Shown here piece by piece: positions 8,701 through 15,439 of a stretch of 64,000 nucleotides of DNA. The position numbers and the translations under genes were made by a program. Positions within the stretch are counted from its first letter, which is position 1, and the number at the start of each line of letters is the position of its first letter. The stretch covers positions 3,474,501-3,538,500 of the forward strand of contig NZ_JADBEG010000001.1 of the NCBI RefSeq assembly GCF_014873755.1. Direction: 5' to 3'. The notes under the pieces are model-generated. The model did not search any database and was not told the origin of the DNA. It saw only the letters and a program-made list of their open reading frames with translations. Origin of the DNA: Amycolatopsis lexingtonensis (GTDB taxonomy: Bacteria > Actinomycetota > Actinomycetes > Mycobacteriales > Pseudonocardiaceae).

Positions 8701-11154
8701 CGCCTGGCCGCCGTCTGCGACGACGCGGCCGCCGCGGTCTCGTGGCTGCGCACCGCCGAACCGGACCTCGCACTTTCACGTGAAAGTGCGGGGCCCACCG
8801 CGGAGCTTTCACGTGAAAGCTCCGCCTCGGCCCCGGCGCCGTGGGACTTCCCGCCGCCCGCCTTCGCCGTCCGGGACTTCGACTTCCCGCGGCGCGCCGG
8901 GGTCGCACGGCGGCCCGAAGCCGAGTGGCTGCACCAGCCCGTCTGGGTCCGGCTGCGCCGGACCGCGAAAGCCCGGCCCACCGGCCGGGTCCTCGTCATC
9001 TCCGGTGAGGGGCCGCTAACCGCTCCCGCGCTCGACGCCGCCTACCCCCGCGTCGTCCGGGTCCACGCCGCCGGGCACTTCGCCCGTCTAGGCCCGGACA
9101 CTTTCGAAGCCGACCCCGCCGACACCACCCAGCTCCGCCAAGTCCTCGACACGCTGGCCCCGGCGGAGATCGACTGGCTCCACACCCTGCCCCTCACCAT
9201 CACCGGGCCGGTCACCGAAGAGTCACTCGCCCAGGCGAACCGGGCCTGCCTCGACACGCCCGCCGCGCTGCTGCGCGCCGGCCACGACCGTCCAGTGCGG
9301 ACGTGGTGGGTGTCCGCCGGTGCCGTGCCCGCGAACTCCGCCGTCACGCGGCCCGAAGCCGGGCTGCTGGCCGGGGTGACCGCGGTCGGCCCGCAGGAAA
9401 GCGGCGTCCCCGGCCAGTGGGTCGACCTCCCCGGCCCGGACCTGGACCCGCTCGCCGACCTGCTCACCGGCCCGACCCCGCCGGAACGCGTCGCGCTCCG
9501 GAACGGGTTCTGGTGGGTCCAGGACACCGCCCCGGTCAGCCCCGGCGAACCGGCCACCACCGACGGCACCCACCTGATCCTCGGCGGCACCGGCGGCATC
9601 GGCACCGCCGTCGCCGAGGAACTGCTGACCCGCACCACCGGCCGCGTCATCCTGCTGGCGCGCCGCCCCTTCCTGCCCGAAGCCCTCAAACCGTGGGCGG
9701 ACCGCGTCGACCTCCTCGCCGCCGACCTCACCACCGTCACCGCCGACGAGATCATCGCTCCCCTCGCCGGGATCGTGCACGCGGCCGGGAACCCGGACGG
9801 CGGCCTGATCGCCACCCGCGGCGCAGGCACGCAGTCGGTCAAGCTCGCCGGCGCGCTCCTCACCGAACGGCTCGTCGAACGCGACCGGCCCGCCTACGTC
9901 GTCTACTGCTCGTCCCTGTCGGCCCAGTTCGGCGGGACCGGCCAGCTGGACTACGCCGCCGCCAACGGGTTCCTCGACGCGCTCGCCCACCTCGACGGCC
10001 CGACCGCCCGGCTCTCCCTCGGCTGGGACGTCTGGCGCGACAGCGGCATGGCCGTCACGGCACTGGAAACCGACGCCCGCCACCAGGCGCACCTGTCCGT
10101 CGGCCTCACCGACGAGGAGGGCCGCCGCACATTCGCCCGCGCTCTCGGGTCGGGCCTGCCCCAGCTGCTGGTCGCGACGACCGGCCTCGACACCGCCCGC
10201 GCGTTCCACGAACGCGACGCCACGCCCGCGGCGAAACCGGCGGGGGCGGACCTGACCGAGGAGGTGCGCGCCCTGCTGGGCGTCGCCGAACTCGACCCGG
10301 ACGTGCCGCTCCACGACCTCGGCGCCGACTCCCTGACCCTGCTGGACGTCGTCGACGCGGTGAAACGCCTCTACGGCGTCGACCTCGACCTCGCCTGGCT
10401 CGGCCCGGAAGTGACGATGACCGCGTTGCTGGCCAAGCTTTCCGAAGCCGCCGACACCGGCGAAGTGGTCGTGCAGATCTGGCGCGAAGGAACTGGGCAC
10501 CAGGCGGTGTGCCTGGTGCACCCGGTCGGCGGCGACGTCCACGCCTACCGCCCGCTCGTCGAAGCCCTCGACCCCGCACTCGGCGTGTGCGTGATCGCCG
10601 ACCCGGCGCTCGGCCGGCCGGAACCACCCGGGTGGTCCGTCGCGGACCGGGCCCGCCGCTACCACGCGGCCCTGCGGGCGAAACTGCCCGGCCGCACCTG
10701 GCGGCTGGCCGGGTGGTCGTTCGGCGCCTGGGTCGTCGCGGGCATGGCCGCCGAGGCCGAGACCGCCGGGCAACCGGTGCGGGCGCTGCACCTGATCGAC
10801 CCGCCACCGCCCGGCGCGAGCGCGGCGGACTACAGCGACGCCCAGCTGGCCGCGGTGTTCGAGCGCGAGCTGGGCGCCTCCGGTGGCACGGCGGGCGAGC
10901 ACGCCCGGCGGCTGGCGAGCGCGTGCCGCGCGAACCTGCGCAGCATGGCCGGGCACGAACTTCCCCGCCTGACCGCGACCCCCAGCCACGTCTGGCTCGC
11001 CACCGAAGCCGAACCCGGGCTGCCGGTGGCCGACCGCGGGGGCTGGCGCGCCCTGCTGCCCGAGCCGAGCCACTGGCACGAACTGCCCGCCACCCACTAC
11101 GGCATCGTGCGCGCCCCGCACGTCACCGCGGTGGCCGCGGCCATCGGACTGTGA
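2782..11154 (+). CDS. Hybrid NRPS-PKS: A-PCP-C-A-PCP-KS-(no AT)-KR-ACP-TE
   Basis: This 2790-residue assembly line starts with a loading A domain (~1-455) whose pocket reads D-A-F-(V/F)-I-G-G-T-F, close to Val/Ile codes. It continues with PCP1 (Ser515 in GGDS), a C domain (HHIAVDG at ~680) and A2 (~953-1400), whose pocket reads D-V-Q-F-I-A-H-V-V, the classic proline code. PCP2 (Ser1462) is followed by a KS with Cys1668 in TACSSS and both histidines in HGTGT and KSQLGH. After the KS there is only a short linker, with no GHSxG acyltransferase. The KR has GGTGGIG (~2267) and the YAAAN active site (Tyr2391). The ACP has GADS (Ser2517) and the TE has GWSFG (Ser2646). The predicted chain is an aliphatic residue, then proline, then a malonate-derived unit reduced to a beta-hydroxy acid. 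This matches detoxinine-type scaffolds of the detoxin/rimosamide family. Malonyl loading must come from a separate AT. Confidence 0.95.
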   Translation: MTSIARRVHDRALRHPDALAVSDGDRQLTYAELNSGAAAVAEWLARKGVGPGDAVAVGLPRSAELVLAMLGVLRLGAQVVPLDRQSPPARRDVILADAGAVVVCDELPGLTPAEAGVPPEPAPASFLFYTSGTTGRPKGAEVRDAGILRLAEPGWLDHGTRFACLANPAFDAISFEVWVPLLTGGTCVILDDDTVRDPQAFADALVRERIDTMFVTATLFNAVAETVPGSFATVRRVVIGGEQLNAPLIRRWYRANPESPTRLQNGYGPTETATFALSYTIPRGFDGDVVPIGRPLPGTGAVAVTPDERVATEGEVAELYISGAGVALGYRGLPAETGRRFVRLPWLDEGRARFYRTGDLVRVLPGGRFAYVGRTDRQVKVRGFRIEPGELEQRLLAHPEIRQVHVAVRRAATAELLAFVVAGDLSFDAFEAHLAETVPAYMRPHHVFRVGELPRNANGKVDETALLAGGFSPWRPATGGEATAWERAVLAVVTETLDVPDLRPGDTWLRSGGDSLKALRLRFALRERWGADLAPSVVQRGTFADLAAAVSAAGQAAYPEPGPPTTAATAPATSEQQRLWLLQHRNPAATAYHVPLAFRITGSPDVDALRRDVRALVERHPALRTAFEATSDGLRQVVKAPYDPWTEPSDDFFTAPFDLASGRLLRAAWRPDGTFLLCLHHIAVDGWSLNILFRELSGDSPRDAHTPLDFAAWQSRWFASPGYRAQLTERVDDAEPLGEASLAGRLHTTRIDRARVDEWAGELGLTRFQLLLGLFAWSLYAVTGRTRPRIAAPVANRPVREFEDSVGMFANTVRVPLSVDPDEDLDTQLRRLGEASGAALDRQDVAFADLDPGYAAFDYLFVLENTDFGALRFPGCSVSPQWIEASEAKCALTLSVVERPDGFDCLWEYGEGHFTEAEAAALGDVFERALRGDARTPDHRDHGRGEAAGLTWETVAEGFARQVARTPDAPALTGDTTLTYAELDAHAARLAATLPAGATDIALYFRPSAEHVVALLALARLNITAVPLDPAYPPALLRDMLGRVEPSCVLLAPGESFETGFEQRTVTLTGGPVPDVPAQHAGRPLYTLFTSGSTGAPKGVRVPDRTLANLVQWQDLPPAATQQFSMLSFDVSFQEIFTTLCGGGRLHLVRPEWRHDVPALLAQLETASIERIFLPYVALQLLAEHGVRLGRYPSRLRDVITAGEQLVCTPSIRRWFAGLPGARLHNHYGPTETHVVSALTLDGDPAAWPERPAIGRPVANAVLRVAGASGAPLPPGQIGELLIGGLAANRCYLGDAAEDKFAELPELYYRSGDLAHFDRAGLLHFDGRADRQVKLSGHRLELGQVEAALLRHADVVNAVVTAEDGRLTAVLECGRTPSAAELADHLVPLLPPHARVDRFRVVAALPRTPSGKLDRDAAAGTPGTDLHRTPVAPSGELATLFEEVTGTPIGPDEPFFAAGATSLTLMRFHLRCAEAGYRFTVADLFEHVTLRDLTRHLDHGPAAASTSSQAPVDEPVAVVGMAVRLPGAPDLAAFWDLVVSGRRGIEEFPAAEGLVGARSLLDRPLAFDPEHFGISHRDAALMDPQQRQLLMACVEALAHAGLTGPGRVGLVAGCGENTYFQQLLREGDPAALPDGFQLALHHEKDFLATKVAYHLDLTGPALTTQTACSSSLVAVHQAAGMLRGGEADVMLAGGVLVDVTLAEGYRYRPGHIFSADGHCRPFSDDADGTVGASGVGVVVLKPLSAARRDGDTVYSVITGSALTNDGAVKQGYSAPSPAGQREAIRAALRRAGRSGADVGYVETHGTGTRLGDPIEVAALREAMPEASACALSSVKSQLGHLGAAAGVVGLIRATLAVHHGVLPPTVDFRAPNPALDLGPFRVPTRAEPWPAGPRVAGVSSFGIGGTNAHVVLESVRPVPVPRPEPVRCLVLSARSAEALRIEATRVADYLSAHPSSYVDVLRHLQSGRPQERWRLAAVCDDAAAAVSWLRTAEPDLALSRESAGPTAELSRESSASAPAPWDFPPPAFAVRDFDFPRRAGVARRPEAEWLHQPVWVRLRRTAKARPTGRVLVISGEGPLTAPALDAAYPRVVRVHAAGHFARLGPDTFEADPADTTQLRQVLDTLAPAEIDWLHTLPLTITGPVTEESLAQANRACLDTPAALLRAGHDRPVRTWWVSAGAVPANSAVTRPEAGLLAGVTAVGPQESGVPGQWVDLPGPDLDPLADLLTGPTPPERVALRNGFWWVQDTAPVSPGEPATTDGTHLILGGTGGIGTAVAEELLTRTTGRVILLARRPFLPEALKPWADRVDLLAADLTTVTADEIIAPLAGIVHAAGNPDGGLIATRGAGTQSVKLAGALLTERLVERDRPAYVVYCSSLSAQFGGTGQLDYAAANGFLDALAHLDGPTARLSLGWDVWRDSGMAVTALETDARHQAHLSVGLTDEEGRRTFARALGSGLPQLLVATTGLDTARAFHERDATPAAKPAGADLTEEVRALLGVAELDPDVPLHDLGADSLTLLDVVDAVKRLYGVDLDLAWLGPEVTMTALLAKLSEAADTGEVVVQIWREGTGHQAVCLVHPVGGDVHAYRPLVEALDPALGVCVIADPALGRPEPPGWSVADRARRYHAALRAKLPGRTWRLAGWSFGAWVVAGMAAEAETAGQPVRALHLIDPPPPGASAADYSDAQLAAVFERELGASGGTAGEHARRLASACRANLRSMAGHELPRLTATPSHVWLATEAEPGLPVADRGGWRALLPEPSHWHELPATHYGIVRAPHVTAVAAAIGL
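8769..8824. repeat. Two perfect palindromes inside the NRPS-PKS gene
   Basis: Two perfect palindromes, 22 bp at 8769-8790 and 24 bp at 8801-8824, share the core CTTTCACGTGAAAG and differ in their flanking arm bases. Their centres are 33 bp apart, so both are read in the same frame, and each encodes Leu-Ser-Arg-Glu-Ser. They sit in the post-KS linker, where an AT domain would normally be. They look like a small repetitive palindromic element tolerated inside a disordered linker; a DNA-level role such as protein binding is also possible. Confidence 0.85.
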
Positions 11155-11178
11155 GACCCACAGGAGGAGAGGAAACCC

Positions 11179-12051
11179 ATGGAGCAGTACGAACTCGACG
11201 CCGTCAAGGCGATCACGACGCGGCCGGCGCGCGACTACCGGACACTGGCGGTGCGGGGCCTGACCCCGGTGATCGGCGCCGAGGTCACCGGCCTCGACCT
11301 GAGCCGGGAGCTCACCGAAGAGCAGCTCACCGAGCTGAAGACGGCGTTCCTCGACCACCACGTGCTGGTGTTCCGCGACCAGGACATCACGCCGGACGAC
11401 CACCAGCGCCTGGCCGCGTGCTTCGGCGAGCTGCGCCCGGTGAACCCGCCGCCCGAGCACGGCAACCCGTACATCCTCGAGGTCGCGACCGCCCCGGAGG
11501 CGGCCACCGTGTTCGGCAACGGCTGGCACGCCGACGGCACCGCCGACGCCGAGCCGTCGCTGGGCTCGATGCTGCACATCACGCGGATGCCCGAGCCGGG
11601 CAGCGGCGGCGACACGCTCTTCGCGAACATGCACCTCGCCTACGACATGCTGTCGCCGAAGCTGAAAGAACTGCTGACCGGGCTGACCGCGATCCACGAC
11701 GGCGCGCACGCCTTCCGCGGGCACAAGATCCCGGACGGCTACGAGCCCCCGGTCAGCGAGCACCCGGTGGTGGTGCGGCACCCGGAGACCGACCGGCCGC
11801 TGCTGTACGTCAACCCGGCCTACACCTCGCGCATCCCGCAGCTGTCGGCCGACGAGAGCCAGGCGGTGCTCGACCTGCTGTTCTCGGTGGTGCCGAACCG
11901 GCCGATGCTGGCCTGCCGGGTGCGCTGGGAGCCGAACACGCTGGTGTTCTGGGACAACCGCTGCGTCCAGCACCACGCGGTCTACGACTACTACCCGCAC
12001 ACCCGCTTCGGGCACCGCGTCGCCATCAACGGCGGCCCGCTCAAAGGCTGA
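11179..12051 (+). CDS. TauD/TfdA-family Fe(II)/2-oxoglutarate dioxygenase
   Basis: This 290-residue protein has the iron facial triad of the family: WHADGT (HxD near residue 117-119) and a distal His in the CVQHHAVYDYY stretch, followed by the 2-oxoglutarate-binding Arg in HTRFGHRV. It starts 24 bp after the NRPS-PKS stop, with a strong ribosome-binding site (AGGAGGAG at 11162-11169). TauD-like enzymes hydroxylate unactivated carbons of amino or sulfonic acids. In detoxin/rimosamide clusters a TauD gene is a hallmark, and hydroxylation of the prolyl ring is the expected job. The family is clear; the substrate is inferred from context. Confidence 0.93.
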   Translation: MEQYELDAVKAITTRPARDYRTLAVRGLTPVIGAEVTGLDLSRELTEEQLTELKTAFLDHHVLVFRDQDITPDDHQRLAACFGELRPVNPPPEHGNPYILEVATAPEAATVFGNGWHADGTADAEPSLGSMLHITRMPEPGSGGDTLFANMHLAYDMLSPKLKELLTGLTAIHDGAHAFRGHKIPDGYEPPVSEHPVVVRHPETDRPLLYVNPAYTSRIPQLSADESQAVLDLLFSVVPNRPMLACRVRWEPNTLVFWDNRCVQHHAVYDYYPHTRFGHRVAINGGPLKG

Positions 12052-12061
12052 CAGGAGCCCT

Positions 12062-13273
12062 ATGTCGCCCGAACCCGTGGTGGACGTCCGCGACCGGTGC
12101 GTCCTCGACGACCCGATGCGCGGGTACGACCGGATCCTCGCCGAGTCACCGGTCTGCTGGGCCCGCCTCCCCAACGGCGAGGAGGGGTGGCTGGTCACCG
12201 GCAGCGACGCCGTCCGCGCGGTCCTGTCCGATCCGGCCGTGCGCAACGATCCCGCCGGCCTGCCCGGGCAAGGCGCGCAGACGCAGGAGGAAACGTTCCT
12301 CGCGCTGGGCACACCTCCCGAGCACCTGCCGTACCTGCGGGCGAGCCTGCTGAGCCTCGACGGCGCCGAGCACACGCGGCTGCGCCGCAGCATCAGCCAC
12401 GCTTTCGGCGCTTCCCGCGTCGAGACGCTGCGCCCGCGGGTGCGGGAGATCGTCGACGGGCTCCTCGACGGCCTGGCCGGCCCGACGGCGAACCTGCTCG
12501 ACGAGTACGCCTACCCGCTGGCCATGGCCGTGGTCTGCGAGCTGGTGGGGGTGCCCGAAGCGGACTGGGCGGACTGGTACCGCTGGGGCAAGGTGCTGGT
12601 CGACGGCGACCCGGCGCGGATCACCCCGACGCTGGGCGAGATGTTCGCCTACTGCCACGCCCTGGTCGACCGGCGCCGGGCCGAGCCGCGTGCGGACCTG
12701 CTCAGCGAGGTCGTCGCCCAGGACGACCTGACCGACGTCGACGCCGTGGCCCTCGTGGTGTTCCTGGTGCTCGCCGGGCACGAAACCATGGCGCACATGC
12801 TGTCCAACGCGGCGCTCGCGCTGATGCGCGACCCCGGCCAGCTGAAGCTGCTGCGCACCGAGCCGCAGCTGTGGCCCGCCGCGGTGCGCGAACTGGTCCG
12901 CACGGACGGCCCGGTGCAGCTGGCCCGCTTGCGTTACGCCGCAACGGATCTCGAGGTCGGTGGCGTGCGGATCCGCGCGGGCGACCCGGTGCAGGCGGTG
13001 CTCGGCGCCGCCAACCGCGACCCGGCCCGGTTCGCCTGCCCGCACCACGCCGACGTGCGCCGGCAGGCCGAGCACGGCGGCCGCGAGGGCAGCGTCGGGT
13101 TCGGCTGGGGACCGCACTTCTGCCTCGGCGTCGCCCTGGCGAAGGTGGAGGCCGAAGTGGCGCTGCGCAGCCTGTTCGAGCGCTTTCCCGCGGTGACGCC
13201 GGTGGGCGAGCCGGCGTGGGTGCCGCTGCCCCGGGCCCGCCACCGGGTGGCTCTGGAGGTGCGGCTGCGATGA
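12062..13273 (+). CDS. Cytochrome P450
   Basis: This is a bacterial class I P450 of normal length (403 residues). The I-helix oxygen-binding motif is in LAGHETMAH (~240). The ExxR motif is ELVR, and the haem-binding loop is FGWGPHFCLG (~345-354), with the Cys as axial thiolate. It lacks a membrane anchor, so it is soluble. It begins 10 bp after the dioxygenase with AGGAG upstream, and its stop overlaps the next start (ATGA). No ferredoxin or reductase is encoded nearby. The likely role is late oxidation of the detoxin-like product. I recall that some Amycolatopsis detoxin clusters carry a P450, which fits, but that recollection is unverified. Confidence 0.95.
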   Translation: MSPEPVVDVRDRCVLDDPMRGYDRILAESPVCWARLPNGEEGWLVTGSDAVRAVLSDPAVRNDPAGLPGQGAQTQEETFLALGTPPEHLPYLRASLLSLDGAEHTRLRRSISHAFGASRVETLRPRVREIVDGLLDGLAGPTANLLDEYAYPLAMAVVCELVGVPEADWADWYRWGKVLVDGDPARITPTLGEMFAYCHALVDRRRAEPRADLLSEVVAQDDLTDVDAVALVVFLVLAGHETMAHMLSNAALALMRDPGQLKLLRTEPQLWPAAVRELVRTDGPVQLARLRYAATDLEVGGVRIRAGDPVQAVLGAANRDPARFACPHHADVRRQAEHGGREGSVGFGWGPHFCLGVALAKVEAEVALRSLFERFPAVTPVGEPAWVPLPRARHRVALEVRLR

Positions 13274-13956
13274 CCACACCCGTCCCCGATGTTTCGGTCA
13301 TCCTGCCCTGCGCCGGGCTCGGCACGCGGTTCGGCGCGCCGTACGCGAAAGAGCTGCACTGCCTGGCGCCCGGGGTCACCGTGCTCGACCGCAGCCTGGA
13401 CGCCGTGGTGGAGGTGGCGAAGAGCGGGCTCAGCGTGCGCGTGGTCGTCGTGTTCGGCCCGCACAAGCTGGACACGGTGAAGTACCTGGCGCGCTACGCC
13501 GGGATGTTCCAGCTGGTCTTCGTCTACCAGGACGACGTGGCCCAGCCGGGGCTGGACGGGGCGATCCGGTGTGCGCTGCCGCTGACGCGGGGTCCCGTGG
13601 CGCTCGTCCTCCCCGACATCGTGGTCAGCGGCGTGGACAGCCTCCTCGCCGCCCTGCGGGAGACGGCGGTGGCGGGCTGGAGCGTGGTGGCCGCCGAAGA
13701 GCGGGATCCCGGGGTGCTGCGGCAGATGGGCGCGCTGACCGTGGCCGGCGGGAGCGACGTCGTGACCGTCGAGGCCGCCGCGGAAAAGCCCGCCGATCCG
13801 TCGGGCTTCAACGCGCTGTGGGGCATGGTGGCGGTCGCGGAGGACCAGGCCCACCGGCTCCCGGACGTCGCCCGGCGGGACGCGGACAGCCCGCTGGCCG
13901 GTGCGCGCGCCCACATGGTGGCGCGGATCGTCAACTACAACACCACCGAGGGATGA
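13270..13956 (+). CDS. Nucleotidyltransferase-like protein (RmlA/IspD superfamily)
   Basis: The 228-residue protein opens with VILPCAGLGTRFGAPYAKE, a match to the G-x-G-x-R...P-K nucleotide-binding signature of sugar-nucleotide and IspD-type nucleotidyltransferases. An aspartate in VALVLPDIVVSG (~114) is placed where the family binds metal. Enzymes of this fold join a sugar- or polyol-phosphate to an NTP. There are no dehydratase, epimerase or other sugar genes beside it. The ATGA overlaps on both sides bind it to the operon that ends with a glycosyltransferase, so making the nucleotide-sugar donor is the natural guess. The substrate cannot be read from sequence. Confidence 0.8.
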   Translation: MTTPVPDVSVILPCAGLGTRFGAPYAKELHCLAPGVTVLDRSLDAVVEVAKSGLSVRVVVVFGPHKLDTVKYLARYAGMFQLVFVYQDDVAQPGLDGAIRCALPLTRGPVALVLPDIVVSGVDSLLAALRETAVAGWSVVAAEERDPGVLRQMGALTVAGGSDVVTVEAAAEKPADPSGFNALWGMVAVAEDQAHRLPDVARRDADSPLAGARAHMVARIVNYNTTEG

Positions 13957-15425
13957 GCATGCTCGACGACGTGCTGGCGGCGCTGGACACCGTCCTGCCC
14001 CGGCTGGCCGCGGTCACCGGGACCCCCGGGGTCGCCGTCGCGGTGGCCACGAGCGACGACCTGCGCACGGCCGCGACCGGGTTCGCCGACCTGGCCGCGC
14101 GCACGCCGATGACCGCCGAGACGGTCGCGCCGGCGGGCTCGCTCACCAAGCCCGTCACCGGCCTGGCCTTCATGCAGCTCGTCGAGGCGGGGGCGGTGGC
14201 GCTGGACACCCCGGTCGACGAAGTACTGCCCGCGGGGCTGCGGGGTCCCGGTGCGCCGCCCGCCACCACCGCCATGCTGGCCGCCCACCAGGCCGGCTAC
14301 TACAGCGACATCGTCACCGCAGTCGCGCCCACGGCGCCGGCCGAGCCGATCCTGGACTACGTCCGGCGCCGCCACGAGATCGGCCGCGCCGTCGAGTACG
14401 GCGGGGTGCTGCCCCTCCTGACCACACCCGGCCCCTATTCGTATTCGAGCTTCGGGGTCGGAGTGCTCGGCGGCGTCGTCGAGCACCTGGCCGGTGAACC
14501 GTACGGCGCCCGCGTGCACCGGGACGTGTTCACCGCGGCCGGGATGACCGCCACGAGCATCGACGACGGCAGCCGGACCCCGGCGGCGAGCGCGACCGGG
14601 TACCTGGCGTTCGGCGACTGGTGCGTGCCGAGCCCGCCGCTGCGGACGTCGGCCTACCCGGGGGTCGGGATGCACACCAGCGCCGCGGACTTCGCGCGCC
14701 TGCTGCAGTCCCTGCTGCGCACCGCCCGCGGCGACCGGGGCCTGGTCGGGCCGGACGCGCTCGCGAAGATGGTGGCCCCGCGCGTACCGCGGCCGAGCCC
14801 GCACGGCGTCCGGTCGTTCTCCGGCCTGACCCTCGAGCTCGCCGACCCGGAGCTGGGCGAGGACTGGTGGTGGGGGCACACCGCGGCGTTCCCGTGGGGG
14901 TTCTGGTGGGAGGCCAGGGTCTGGCCGCACCGCGACCTGGCCGCGGTCGCGGTGGGCAACCGATGGGACATGGCCCGGTTCCACAATCCCGCCACCCGCA
15001 GCGCGCCGGGCCTGGCCGTGGAGTGGGCGGGCCGGTGGGCGTGCTCCGGCGCGCCGGCGAAGCTCCCGGACATGGACGGGCGACCGCGGTGGACCGGTCC
15101 CCGGCCGACCCCGGAAAGCTCGGGCTGGATGGGGGTGCTCCTCGGCGAGCGCACCCACGGCCTGCTCGGCGTGCCCGATCCGCTGCCGGTGCCGGCGCTG
15201 ACCGCCGGCGCGCGTTCCCTCGGCGACGGGGATTCGGCCGGCTGGGACCCCGCCGCGTTCGCGCGCGGGGTCGAACAGGCGCGGGCGGTGGCCCCGGACC
15301 CGGACGCGCTCGAGGCGCTGGGCCGGGAGCTGGGTCCCGCCGCGGCGCTGTGGATGCTGGAGTGCGGCGCATCGGCCGCGGACGTCACGATGCCGGTCGG
15401 CTTCTACGCCCGCGCATCGCGGTGA
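13953..15425 (+). CDS. Class C beta-lactamase-fold serine hydrolase/transesterase
   Basis: This 490-residue protein starts at the ATG overlapping the previous stop (ATGA). The nucleophile motif SxxK is visible as SLTK (~57-60). The second-motif tyrosine is in YSYSSFG (~165), and a GHTAAF stretch (~310) stands at the third motif. No signal peptide is evident, which argues against a periplasmic penicillin-binding role. The family includes beta-lactamases, esterases, D-amino-acid peptidases and LovD-like acyltransferases. Inside an NRPS/PKS operon it could trim a precursor, move an acyl group onto a hydroxyl, or give self-protection. A C-terminal ~130 residues extend beyond the usual fold. Confidence 0.85.
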   Translation: MSMLDDVLAALDTVLPRLAAVTGTPGVAVAVATSDDLRTAATGFADLAARTPMTAETVAPAGSLTKPVTGLAFMQLVEAGAVALDTPVDEVLPAGLRGPGAPPATTAMLAAHQAGYYSDIVTAVAPTAPAEPILDYVRRRHEIGRAVEYGGVLPLLTTPGPYSYSSFGVGVLGGVVEHLAGEPYGARVHRDVFTAAGMTATSIDDGSRTPAASATGYLAFGDWCVPSPPLRTSAYPGVGMHTSAADFARLLQSLLRTARGDRGLVGPDALAKMVAPRVPRPSPHGVRSFSGLTLELADPELGEDWWWGHTAAFPWGFWWEARVWPHRDLAAVAVGNRWDMARFHNPATRSAPGLAVEWAGRWACSGAPAKLPDMDGRPRWTGPRPTPESSGWMGVLLGERTHGLLGVPDPLPVPALTAGARSLGDGDSAGWDPAAFARGVEQARAVAPDPDALEALGRELGPAAALWMLECGASAADVTMPVGFYARASR

Positions 15426-15439
15426 ACGAAGGGACGCGA

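Noticed and set aside
8560..8900. Degenerate acyltransferase domain after the KS
   Set aside because: The stretch has only the post-KS linker (VLSARSAEALR) and the LSRES repeats. No GHSxG or later AT motif is present.
13953..15425. Dedicated beta-lactam resistance gene
   Set aside because: The fold is class C-like, but there is no export signal, and the gene is embedded in an NRPS/PKS operon, so a tailoring or self-protection role is more likely.
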